Virus record (IMG/VR): IMGVR_UViG_3300049456_000051
Coordinates: 1 to 30,995 of that record
Source: a virus
DNA length: 30,995 nucleotides
Reading direction: 5' to 3' (one strand)
A model generated the notes under the pieces. That model did no database searches. It was not told the DNA's origin and was given only the letters and a program-made list of their open reading frames with translations. A program made the translations under genes and the position numbers. This document shows, one piece after another, positions 1 to 6,110 of the stretch. The stretch's first letter is position 1. Each line of letters starts with the position of its first letter.

Positions 1-7
1 CCGGCGT

Positions 8-29
8 CGTACCAATTTCGTACCAATTT
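8..29. repeat. Tandem 11-bp direct repeat
   Basis: The sequence CGTACCAATTT occurs twice back to back, at 8-18 and 19-29, with no mismatch. It is more AT-rich than its surroundings. No function can be assigned: it could be the end of an upstream gene whose protein repeats a short peptide, or a protein-binding site. The window edge hides the left context. Confidence 0.7.
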
Positions 30-372
30 GGGTGTCGTCTTTGACGGTGCTGGTCCGATACAAGCCACAGTAGTGGGGGCCGGGCGGTCGCAGGTGCAAA
101 CCCTTTCTCCCCGATACGCAGTCCGCAGCAATAGGGAGCATCACCAAGGAGCACCAAGGAGCACCGATCGGCCGCGGTTCCTAGGGTTTGCGGGCCGAAT
201 CGCCCGTCGTTGCTCAGCCTCGCCGAATCTCGAAGCCGAGCCCGTCCGCACACGAAACCGCACACGGCTCGGCGCGTGTGCGGTTTCACTCGCCGATCCC
301 TGCGGCAACTGCGGCCTTGAGCGGCTGTTCTGTGGCTGCGAACCGCCCGAGCCGTGGGAGGGCGCGCGATGA
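28..372 (+). CDS. Possible small cysteine-motif protein, start uncertain
   Basis: This frame is open from the window edge to the TGA at 370-372 and overlaps the next gene by ATGA, the junction style of genuine genes in this cassette. Its C-terminus carries a C-x2-C-x7-C-x-C pattern (CGNCGLERLFCGC) that could bind zinc, like other small proteins nearby. Against it: the candidate starts (TTG 28, GTG 73, GTG 94) lack convincing ribosome binding sites, the first two thirds are of low protein quality, and a 13-bp inverted repeat lies inside. The real gene may be shorter, or absent. Function unknown. Confidence 0.22.
   Translation: MGVVFDGAGPIQATVVGAGRSQVQTLSPRYAVRSNREHHQGAPRSTDRPRFLGFAGRIARRCSASPNLEAEPVRTRNRTRLGACAVSLADPCGNCGLERLFCGCEPPEPWEGAR
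142..161. repeat. Tandem 10-bp direct repeat
   Basis: CACCAAGGAG is repeated exactly at 142-151 and 152-161 and followed by another CACC. Each unit contains an AAGGAG that looks like a Shine-Dalgarno core, but no start codon follows at a usable distance. It may be part of an operator cluster with the inverted repeat at 246-287, or chance repetition in leader DNA. Confidence 0.6.
246..287. promoter_or_regulatory. Inverted-repeat cluster, candidate operator
   Basis: GAAACCGCACACG (254-266) pairs perfectly with CGTGTGCGGTTTC (275-287), a 13-bp stem with an 8-nt loop. The 9-mer CCGCACACG occurs three times: directly at 246-254 and 258-266, and inverted at 275-283. No T-run follows either arm, so it is a poor intrinsic terminator. 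Two direct copies plus one inverted copy, 12 bp apart, suit a dimeric DNA-binding protein. It lies about 80 bp before the first well-supported gene of the early cassette. The rest of 1-368 shows no convincing promoter. Confidence 0.45.
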
Positions 373-686
373 GGCAGGGCCACAACCTCACCTTCGAGGC
401 CCTGCTGCGCTGCAGCCGGATTGGCCAGTTCGCACCGCGACTCACACGAGCACGTGACCAGCTCGTCGAGGAGCGACGACTCGGCCGCCGACGCCGCGGC
501 TGGCTGCGCGACCGCGTCCTGGACGCCGAGCGCCTGGTCGCACATCGCGAGCTGCAGCTGATCCGTGAGAGCGATCGCGGCAGCGCGTTCAAGGTCCGCC
601 GTCGCTCGCGGCTGCTCGACGAGGCGCGTCGCGAGCTCGCCTCCTACAACCGACTGCTGGATGACGCGGAACGGGAGGCAGCGTGA
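369..686 (+). CDS. Hypothetical Arg/Leu-rich helical protein
   Basis: A 105-residue protein, unrecognised, strongly basic and predicted almost entirely helical, with arginine-rich heptad-like stretches around residues 20-90 suggesting a coiled coil or nucleic-acid contact. The ATG at 369 is chosen over the in-frame ATG at 354 because GGGAGGG lies 7 nt upstream of it. The gene ends in REAA, and the bases coding those residues (GGGAGG) form the ribosome binding site of the following gene, whose GTG overlaps this stop as GTGA. It is the first well-supported gene of the coupled early cassette. Confidence 0.65.
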   Translation: MRQGHNLTFEALLRCSRIGQFAPRLTRARDQLVEERRLGRRRRGWLRDRVLDAERLVAHRELQLIRESDRGSAFKVRRRSRLLDEARRELASYNRLLDDAEREAA

Positions 687-982
687 TCGGCGTGCGCCTT
701 CAGGGCGGCCCCTTCGACGGTGATCGCGCGCCGAGCGAGACGCTGATCGGCAATCCACCGGGGCGCATCTACGCCTTCCCATGCCCGTGCTGCGACGGCT
801 GCAACTGGTTCCTCGAACCCACCCGCGCCGCTGAGATCTACGACCGCGACGACGAGGACGAGAAGGGCTGGCTCGTCTACGTGTACACCGACGCGGCGCT
901 CGACGGCGGCCAGTGCACTGAGGAGCGCGAGCTCGTCGGCGCTGGGGCGTCAACCTCGACGCGCGACAGGGGCGCAGCGTGA
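683..982 (+). CDS. Hypothetical CPCC-motif protein
   Basis: A 99-residue protein starting at a GTG that overlaps the previous stop (GTGA), with GGGAGG just upstream. Residues about 30-40 read FPCPCCDGCNW, a dense cysteine cluster (C-x-C-C-x2-C) that could bind zinc. The N-terminal segment with GGPFDG and the later LVYVYTD strand resemble small phage proteins with the layout 'GGP-DG ... Y' seen in many actinobacteriophages, but no function is known to me. It ends in a Gly-Ala-Ala whose codons overlap the next GTG start. An early-region accessory role is inferred from context only. Confidence 0.65.
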   Translation: MIGVRLQGGPFDGDRAPSETLIGNPPGRIYAFPCPCCDGCNWFLEPTRAAEIYDRDDEDEKGWLVYVYTDAALDGGQCTEERELVGAGASTSTRDRGAA

Positions 983-1074
983 GCCCGAGCAACGCCGGCC
1001 GTGTGGCCGTGAGCAACGAGGAACTGTTCACCGTGCGCGAGGTTGCAGTCGGGCAGGAGCGTCTGGCGGCATGA
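979..1074 (+). CDS. Very small coupled ORF (31 aa)
   Basis: A 31-residue frame starts at a GTG overlapping the previous stop (GTGA) and ends in a TGA overlapping the methyltransferase ATG (ATGA). Its protein contains NEELFTVREVAVGQ and ends ERLAA. The four-base overlap at both ends is exactly the junction pattern of its larger neighbours and would bridge an otherwise untranslated 88-base gap, keeping ribosomes coupled into the methyltransferase. No domain is recognisable. It may be a genuine microprotein or simply a coupling peptide. Confidence 0.4.
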   Translation: MSPSNAGRVAVSNEELFTVREVAVGQERLAA

Positions 1075-2870
1075 GCGCCTCCTGGGAGATCCGCGAGGGC
1101 GACTGCATCGAGCAGATGCGAGCGATGGAGGATCGCTCGATCGACGCGATCGTCACCGATCCGCCCTACGGGATCGGCTTCATGGGCCACGAGTGGGATC
1201 AGCCGGGAGAGTTCGGGCCGGTTGCTCCCGACGAGGACGTACCCCTGCAGGGCGGCAAGCGTCGGCGATCGCAACCGTCGGCGGCGGTCGGCGCCGGTCA
1301 CGCGCGCGAACGCAAGCCGCTCCACGGTCACGGCACGCGCGAGGGCGTCAAGTTCGGTGGGCCGACCGGCACCGACAACACCACGCACAATCTCCGCGGC
1401 GGCGCGATGCACGCCGGCCGCTACGACCTCTCACCGACCGCGAATCAGCGCTTCCAAGCGTGGTGCGAGGCGTGGGCAGCTGAGGCGTACCGCGTGCTCA
1501 AGCCTGGCGGCCACATGCTCGTCAGCGGCGGCACGCGGACCTACCACAGGATGACTGCCGGCATCGAGGATGCGGGCTTCGAGATCCGCGACTGCCTGAG
1601 CTGGCTCTACGGTTCGGGCTTTCCAAAGTCGCTGGACGTGGGCAAGGCGATCGACAAGGCGGCCGGTGCCGAGCGGCCGGTGGTGGGCACGACGCGCAAG
1701 TCCGTGGCCAGCATGGGGCCGGGCGAAGGCGCCTTCTCCGACGATGCCTACGAGTGGCAGTCCGAGTTCAACAGGACTGGCCCCGCAACTCCCGATGCCG
1801 AGCGCTGGCAGGGGTGGGGCACGGCACTCAAGCCCAGCTGGGAGCCGATCGTCGTTGCACGCAAGCCGTTCAGCGGGACGGTGGCCGCGAACGTGCTCGA
1901 GCACGGCACCGGTGCGATCAACGTGGACGGGTGCCGGATCGGGGGGCCATCATGGGGCGAGCGCGCTCCGAACATCGGCGGTCGCTCGGCGGGGATCATG
2001 GGCGATGCCGCAGACCATCCTGGCGGCGTCGCTCATGTCGGAGGCCGCTGGCCGTCCAACGTCGCTCTCGGCCACACCGAGGACTGCCGGATGGTGGGCG
2101 AGCGACGAGTCGCGACCGGGACAGCGGGACCGCAGTCAGGAGGCATCGGCGCGGCTGTGGTCTACCAGCCCTCGGTGAGCAATGAGAGGGGCATCGGTGA
2201 CGCGCAGGGCTACGCCGACGAGGACGGCATGGAGACGGTCGAGGCGTGGGACTGCTCCGCTGAGTGCCCGGTGCGGATGCTCGATGAGCAGACCGGCGAG
2301 CTCGTGTCGGGCGCCAACCCAACCCGGCGCGGGAGCGACAAGTTCCGTACCGCTTACGGCGACTTCGCGGGTCGGGTCGACGTCGAGCCAGCGCGTGGTG
2401 CCGACCGCGGCGGCGCGTCGCGCTTCTTCTACTGCGCCAAGGCATCCACCGCCGAGCGCAACGCCGGACTGGCTGGGTTCGAGGAGGGGTCGAGCCTGAA
2501 GTTCGACCCGACGTCAGCGATCGCGCGGGACGGGCATCGAGGAGCGGGCGTGATGCAGAACGTCCACCCGACAGTCAAGCCGATCGACCTCATGCGCTGG
2601 CTCGTGCGCCTGGTCACGCCTCCCGACGGAACCGTGCTCGACCCGTTCACCGGCTCGGGCACGACCGGCTGCGCTGCCGTTCGCGAGGGCTTCAGCTTTG
2701 TCGGGATCGAGAGGGAGGCGGAGTACGTGGCCATCGCCGAGGCGCGCATCGCATGGTGGGCCGAGCACCCGGAGGGCGTAGAGACCACGAAGCTCTACGC
2801 CGCCGAGCGCAAGCGAGCTGAGACCGCCGCGGCCGGGCAGGTCGGGCTGTTCGATGAGGCGGCAGCGTGA
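1071..2870 (+). CDS. Site-specific DNA methyltransferase, beta class
   Basis: A 599-residue AdoMet-dependent amino-methyltransferase. Catalytic motif IV, DPPYGIGF, is at residues 30-37 and the AdoMet-binding motif I, DPFTGSGTTG, is near residues 524-533. The order motif IV - target recognition region - motif I defines the beta class. DPPY favours N6-adenine or N4-cytosine as target. The middle holds the usual LKPGGHMLV strand and WLYGSGFPKS segment, with a long recognition region between. No restriction enzyme gene accompanies it, so it probably protects phage DNA from host restriction or marks it. It overlaps both neighbours by 4 bases and ends in DEAAA. Confidence 0.93.
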   Translation: MSASWEIREGDCIEQMRAMEDRSIDAIVTDPPYGIGFMGHEWDQPGEFGPVAPDEDVPLQGGKRRRSQPSAAVGAGHARERKPLHGHGTREGVKFGGPTGTDNTTHNLRGGAMHAGRYDLSPTANQRFQAWCEAWAAEAYRVLKPGGHMLVSGGTRTYHRMTAGIEDAGFEIRDCLSWLYGSGFPKSLDVGKAIDKAAGAERPVVGTTRKSVASMGPGEGAFSDDAYEWQSEFNRTGPATPDAERWQGWGTALKPSWEPIVVARKPFSGTVAANVLEHGTGAINVDGCRIGGPSWGERAPNIGGRSAGIMGDAADHPGGVAHVGGRWPSNVALGHTEDCRMVGERRVATGTAGPQSGGIGAAVVYQPSVSNERGIGDAQGYADEDGMETVEAWDCSAECPVRMLDEQTGELVSGANPTRRGSDKFRTAYGDFAGRVDVEPARGADRGGASRFFYCAKASTAERNAGLAGFEEGSSLKFDPTSAIARDGHRGAGVMQNVHPTVKPIDLMRWLVRLVTPPDGTVLDPFTGSGTTGCAAVREGFSFVGIEREAEYVAIAEARIAWWAEHPEGVETTKLYAAERKRAETAAAGQVGLFDEAAA

Positions 2871-3208
2871 TCACGGCCGCCCTCCAGCAGACCGAGGCGC
2901 AATTCCAGACGGCCGTGATCGACCTCGCCCGCATCCACGGTTGGCTCATCGCCCACTTCCACGATTCCCGCCGCCAGCTCGGCGGCAAGCTCGTCGGCGA
3001 TGCTGACGCAGCTGGCTGGCCGGATCTGACGCTCGTCCGCGGTCCCGAGCTGCTCCTCGCCGAGCTGAAGACGGAGAAGGGACGCATCAAGCCGACGCAG
3101 CTCGTGTGGATGGAGGCGCTCCTCGAGGTTGCGCGCTGCAGCGAGTACGTCCACGTGCGGCTGTGGCGGCCGAGTGACTGGAGCGAGATTGAGGCGATGC
3201 TGCGATGA
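2867..3208 (+). CDS. VRR-NUC domain nuclease
   Basis: A 113-residue single-domain protein of the PD-(D/E)xK superfamily, VRR-NUC type. E10 in an N-terminal helix, D53 in GWPDLTLV and E66-L-K68 in LLAELKTEKG give the expected E...D...ExK metal-binding set, followed by a helix with QLVWMEAL. Stand-alone phage VRR-NUC proteins are small nucleases; Holliday-junction or flap cleavage has been shown for relatives, but the substrate here is unknown. It starts at a GTG overlapping the methyltransferase stop, so the two are translated together. That pairing is consistent with DNA processing or host-DNA attack. Confidence 0.85.
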   Translation: MITAALQQTEAQFQTAVIDLARIHGWLIAHFHDSRRQLGGKLVGDADAAGWPDLTLVRGPELLLAELKTEKGRIKPTQLVWMEALLEVARCSEYVHVRLWRPSDWSEIEAMLR

Positions 3209-3639
3209 GCTCGGTGCAGATCGACATCGACGGCCACGACCAGCCCGAGCGCATCTGCGCGTGTGGGTGCAAACGCTCGCTGGAGGGCATGAGACGAAAC
3301 GCGATCTACGCAACCTCAGCCTGCCGGGCACGGGATTGGAAGCGCAGAGAGGGTTACGCCGACCCAAGGCGTCGCAAAGCGTCTCGGAACGGCAGGAGAC
3401 AACGCCCGAAACCCTCAGGTCTGCAGGTCAGCTTCCCGAAGGCCGTCGAGCAGCTGGAGGAATACCTCACACAGCACGGTCACCTCACGCCGTACACGAC
3501 GGCGAGAGCCATTCTGAAGGGTGCGCTGTCTGAGCGTCAGCGCGCGAAGTTGGCCGGACGCGAGCCGATCGCGCCGACGCTCACGACTGACGAGCAACGT
3601 GCTCGCTTCGAGGAACAGCGACTACGGGAGGCAGCGTGA
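3205..3639 (+). CDS. Hypothetical zinc-knuckle protein
   Basis: A 144-residue protein. Residues 18-44 carry CACGCKRSLEG then SACRARDWKRR, matching the C-x-C-G-C...C-R-x3-W-x-R-R pattern of short phage zinc knuckles (typically CxxCG...YCSxxCRxxxWRRR). The rest is basic and then helical, ending LREAA. The GGGAGG inside its last codons is the ribosome site of the next gene. Zinc binding is inferred from cysteine spacing; DNA or RNA binding is plausible from the Arg/Lys-rich segment at about 45-70. No catalytic motif is visible. Confidence 0.65.
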   Translation: MSSVQIDIDGHDQPERICACGCKRSLEGMRRNAIYATSACRARDWKRREGYADPRRRKASRNGRRQRPKPSGLQVSFPKAVEQLEEYLTQHGHLTPYTTARAILKGALSERQRAKLAGREPIAPTLTTDEQRARFEEQRLREAA

Positions 3640-3836
3640 CCGACCAGCGTGAGCGGCGCATCTACCAGATGGAGACGATGACAGGGCGCTGCTACGACAT
3701 CGAGGCAGTCGACCGCCAGGAAGCGTTCGCCATCCACGAGAGCAAGTACCCCGGCGAGGTCGTCATCGACTCAAAGGACAAGACAGCCAAGCGGGCACAT
3801 GAACGTGCTCGGGCCGACCAGCGTGAGGAGGACTGA
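3636..3836 (+). CDS. Hypothetical small protein
   Basis: A 66-residue protein beginning at a GTG that overlaps the preceding stop (GTGA). It has a short beta-rich centre (RIYQMETMTGRCYDIEAV, then PGEVVIDSKD) and a charged helical tail ending QREED. That tail is encoded by a GAGGAGGAC sequence serving as the next gene's ribosome site, and the same ending recurs in the next gene. No recognised family. Context is the translationally coupled early cassette. Confidence 0.55.
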   Translation: MTDQRERRIYQMETMTGRCYDIEAVDRQEAFAIHESKYPGEVVIDSKDKTAKRAHERARADQREED

Positions 3837-3997
3837 TGGCTGACCTTCTATGGCTGTTGCCGCTAGGCATGACCTTCTGGTTCGGCTACTGCATCGGCGA
3901 GTGGGCCGAGGAACGTCGGCGCAACGACGAGTGGTGGGCCGAGCGCGGCGAGCCGCCGATGCGTGTCTGGCAGAAGTCCCAGCGCGAGGAGGACTGA
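3836..3997 (+). CDS. Small predicted membrane protein (53 aa)
   Basis: ATG at 3836 overlaps the previous stop as TGATG, with GAGGAG 6-7 bases upstream. The N-terminal residues 4-20 (LLWLLPLGMTFWFGYCI) form one hydrophobic stretch long enough to span a membrane, followed by a charged Trp/Arg/Glu-rich cytoplasmic-type tail (ERRRNDEWWAE) that ends QREED. Single-pass architecture is a prediction; the role is unknown. Small early phage membrane proteins often act on host envelope or exclusion processes, but nothing here specifies that. Confidence 0.55.
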   Translation: MADLLWLLPLGMTFWFGYCIGEWAEERRRNDEWWAERGEPPMRVWQKSQREED

Positions 3998-4137
3998 TGG
4001 ACGAGGACGACCAGCGGCAAGAGGAACAGGCGACCGCCGAAACCGAACTGATCGATGCAGCGCGGATGCTCGTGGAGGACTTCGATTACCCGCGCTCAGA
4101 GGTCATCAAGATCATCGAAGCCACATGCAAGGCGTGA
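3997..4137 (+). CDS. Small acidic protein (46 aa)
   Basis: ATG at 3997 overlaps the upstream TGA (TGATG) and is preceded by the same GAGGAGGAC sequence as the gene before it. A longer in-frame start exists upstream but would overlap the membrane protein completely, so the short form is chosen. The protein opens MDEDDQRQEEQ and is strongly acidic at first, then forms a likely helix-turn-helix-sized pair of helices (LIDAARMLVEDF, SEVIKIIEATC). Function unknown; acidity would suit a protein-binding or DNA-mimic role, which is speculation. Confidence 0.5.
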   Translation: MDEDDQRQEEQATAETELIDAARMLVEDFDYPRSEVIKIIEATCKA

Positions 4138-4149
4138 GGAGACGAAGCG

Positions 4150-4293
4150 ATGACTTGGCTCTGCCATCTCTGTAAGCAGCCGATCGCCTCCGGTGACATG
4201 GTCTTTTTGCCACCCGGCCCGTTACCTCACGGACGAGATCATCCAAGTTGCGGCGCACAGGAAGTGTGCAGCATCGACCGAGGAGACGGGTGA
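4150..4293 (+). CDS. Zinc-ribbon N-terminus, probably frameshifted
   Basis: The frame from ATG 4150 (GAGGAG 8 nt upstream) begins MTWLCHLCKQPI, giving a C-x2-C knuckle, and stops at 4291. After the T5 run at 4203-4207, codon quality in this frame drops, with many A- or T-ending codons. The +1 frame instead becomes well coded and reads through CHPARYLTDEIIQVAAHRKC, the expected second half of a C-x2-C...H-R-x-C zinc ribbon. Removing one T in the run would join this segment to the following frame, giving a protein of about 140 residues. Either a real mutation, a sequencing error or recoding. Confidence 0.45.
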   Translation: MTWLCHLCKQPIASGDMVFLPPGPLPHGRDHPSCGAQEVCSIDRGDG

Positions 4294-4300
4294 GGGCGGA

Positions 4301-4573
4301 GTGGCGTCGGCGACTGATCGAGAGCAGCTTGAAGGTGAGTTCGAGGCTGCGCGTGCGTCGGGCCTGCGGGTCGCCGAGGCAGCTGCGGCGTTCCGCGTGG
4401 CGACGAATGACTTGGAGTGGGCACTATGGGCAACCGATCCCGCTAGTCACGAGGACGCCCCGTTCAATCACGACTACGCCGCGCGCCGCTTGGCCGAGGC
4501 CGCGCCGAAGTGGCGCAATGCCCGCGACAACCTGCATTTCACGCTTGAGCAGGACACGAAGGCAATTCGATGA
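4301..4573 (+). CDS. Hypothetical helical protein, or C-terminus of the split zinc-ribbon gene
   Basis: A well-coded frame, open since 4154, ends at 4573 with an ATGA-type junction to the next gene. If it is separate, the best start is the GTG at 4301, with a GAGGG just upstream overlapping the preceding stop, giving 90 residues. If the upstream frameshift is an error, this is the C-terminal two thirds of one protein starting at 4150. The sequence is alanine- and glutamate-rich and helical (EAAAAFRVATNDLEWALWATD, then LAEAAPKWRNARDNL), probably a short helical bundle. No family recognised. Confidence 0.5.
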   Translation: MASATDREQLEGEFEAARASGLRVAEAAAAFRVATNDLEWALWATDPASHEDAPFNHDYAARRLAEAAPKWRNARDNLHFTLEQDTKAIR

Positions 4574-4836
4574 CCCCCTCCCACCCTAAGAGCGAGCACA
4601 CAGAGGGGTTTACCTATGCCGACCTGATGCCCGTGCCAGGCGACGTGATGATCCTCGTGCGGGACGGCGGTCTCCGCGGTCGCGCACGCATACGGATCGG
4701 TGACGACATCCTCACTATGCCGATGGACGTGCGCGTTGAGTACTTCGCGGACGACGATCATCCGCCGCTGACTCCGCGCCGCGTCACGGTCAAAGCGGGC
4801 TGGCTTGCCCGGAGAAAGAGGCCCAATGCCTCCTAA
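4570..4836 (+). CDS. Hypothetical small protein with SEHT N-terminal motif
   Basis: An 88-residue protein overlapping the previous stop by ATGA. Its N-terminus PKSEHTEG is echoed in the next two genes (PKSGHTPEP and SEHTPGKG). The middle is beta-rich (VPGDVMILVRDGG, RARIRIGDDILTM), and the end is basic. SEHTPG-like N-termini recur in many unrelated small phage proteins and are of unknown role. No catalytic motif is seen. Confidence 0.6.
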   Translation: MTPSHPKSEHTEGFTYADLMPVPGDVMILVRDGGLRGRARIRIGDDILTMPMDVRVEYFADDDHPPLTPRRVTVKAGWLARRKRPNAS

Positions 4837-5059
4837 GAGCGGGCACACACCCGAGCCGACGGCTGAGGAGCAGAAGGCGATCGACTCACTGGGACGGCTT
4901 GCGAAGCGCTGGCCGAAGTCGCTGACGCTGTTCTCCGCAGCGGGATCGCTTGTCATCGTGCGAACCGACCGCGTGCGCGAGGCCGATAGTCGCATGGCCG
5001 AAGACGATGTACTCGCCCACATCTACGGCATCCCGAACGACGGAGGCGACCCGTGGTGA
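4826..5059 (+). CDS. Hypothetical small protein with HTPEP N-terminal motif
   Basis: A 77-residue protein. ATG 4826 is chosen over the in-frame TTG at 4805 because GAGAAAGAGG lies just upstream and the resulting N-terminus MPPKSGHTPEP matches its neighbours. A helical part (EEQKAIDSLGRLAKRWPKS) precedes a strand pair (LTLFSAAGSLVIVRTD) and an acidic tail. It overlaps the previous gene by 11 bases and the next by GTGA. Function unknown. Confidence 0.6.
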   Translation: MPPKSGHTPEPTAEEQKAIDSLGRLAKRWPKSLTLFSAAGSLVIVRTDRVREADSRMAEDDVLAHIYGIPNDGGDPW

Positions 5060-5457
5060 GCGAGCACACACCCGGTAAGGGGGAGCCGGAGGTGGCGCTA
5101 ACACGGTCCGAGGCGAGAGCGATTTACGACGTACTTCGTGGGGACGATTACGGGGATCTGGCCGCAAACCCGATGACTCGCCTTGCGTATCGCTCGGGTG
5201 AAACGAAGCTCGCCGTGTTTCTCGAAGGCGGACAATCCCCCGGACCCGAGAGGAGAGCAGAGCCGATGAGTGACGGAGCGACGCTGTACTACCTCGACGT
5301 ACCAGTCGTGCCCATATCGACCGACGCGCCAAACGTCAAGGGTCGCACCGCCGAGTCCTTCGGTCCCGGTCACGTCAGCGCACGGTGGCCCGATGGCAAG
5401 GTCTACACGCACTGGTACACGCAGCTTTGGGCAAAGCCGTTTGGCAGGCCTCGATGA
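5056..5457 (+). CDS. Hypothetical protein with SEHTPG N-terminal motif
   Basis: A 133-residue protein. Of two adjacent GTG codons (5053, 5056), 5056 is preferred: it forms the GTGA overlap, sits 9 nt after GGAGG, and gives MSEHTPGKGEPE, the canonical form of the motif shared with the two upstream genes. An internal in-frame ATG at 5266, with AGGAG 10 nt upstream, could yield a second 63-residue product beginning MSDGATLYYLDV. That part is beta-rich and aromatic (KVYTHWYTQLWAKPFG). The gene may thus be a fusion of two small proteins. No known function. Confidence 0.6.
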   Translation: MSEHTPGKGEPEVALTRSEARAIYDVLRGDDYGDLAANPMTRLAYRSGETKLAVFLEGGQSPGPERRAEPMSDGATLYYLDVPVVPISTDAPNVKGRTAESFGPGHVSARWPDGKVYTHWYTQLWAKPFGRPR

Positions 5458-6110
5458 ACCCGACTCCCACACCAGGACGCCGAGAGGTGGCGATAGAGGC
5501 GGCGGCGAAGGCCGTGCGTCACGAGCTTGAGCAGGTTGAAGCAGTGAACGACTACACCTATAGCGAGCGGGGCATCCGTGAGATCTGTGACGCCACCGCT
5601 CGTGCCGCCATCGACGCCTACGAGGCTGCCATCGCTGAACAGGCAGGAGAGATCACCGAGCCCGAAGTAGAGCGGCTGATCGACAAGATGCTCGACTACG
5701 ACCTCCTCGCGGACCCAGAAGACAGCGAGCGTAACCGCGTGATCGCCTGCGACCTTATTCGCACCCTTGCCGAGCAGGCGGAGTACGGCGGCGTCCCGAT
5801 CGACGTGGAGCCGAGGATGCCACCAGGTCAGGTGGCGCTCGTATCGGACGAGGACGCGGTGGTCATCGACCTCGCCGAGCAGCCACGAGGAGACGCGAGG
5901 CCCGCACACGACAACCACGTTGAATCCGAGGCGCTAGCCAGGTATCAGCGCTCCCGAGGAGACGAGCAGTCACGAGGCGAGGAGGAGGGGCTGCGGGAGG
6001 CGCTGGAAGCTGCGTTTGAGTTCATCGAGGGCCTGCCCGAACCGAACGACAAGGCCGATGCCCTTTACGACCGTATCGGTGGCCTTCTTGCCACCCTCGC
6101 GGCCACATGA
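5454..6110 (+). CDS. Hypothetical acidic helical protein
   Basis: A 218-residue acidic protein starting at the ATG of an ATGA overlap (an earlier in-frame start would lie inside the upstream gene). It looks like several helical repeats: AIEAAAKAVRHELEQVE, AARAAIDAYEAAIAEQ and EPEVERLIDKMLDYDLL, then a linker around residues 140-180 and a final helix pair (LREALEAAFEFIEGLPE). No motif for catalysis is seen. Early phage proteins with this 'AAKA...CDATARAAIDAY' layout are common in actinobacteriophages and uncharacterised. Confidence 0.6.
   Translation: MNPTPTPGRREVAIEAAAKAVRHELEQVEAVNDYTYSERGIREICDATARAAIDAYEAAIAEQAGEITEPEVERLIDKMLDYDLLADPEDSERNRVIACDLIRTLAEQAEYGGVPIDVEPRMPPGQVALVSDEDAVVIDLAEQPRGDARPAHDNHVESEALARYQRSRGDEQSRGEEEGLREALEAAFEFIEGLPEPNDKADALYDRIGGLLATLAAT

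Noticed and set aside
1-73. Tail of an integrase gene entering from the left edge
   Set aside because: Short open frames on both strands could encode an integrase-like end, but too few residues are present to recognise a family.
41-76. TTGACG as a -35 promoter box
   Set aside because: No -10-like hexamer lies 16-18 bases downstream; candidates fall at 10, 12 or 24 bases.
141-1412. Long minus-strand open frame of 423 codons
   Set aside because: It lies opposite well-supported plus-strand genes including the methyltransferase, is Arg/Ala/Pro-rich without motifs, and has the codon pattern of a GC-rich shadow frame.
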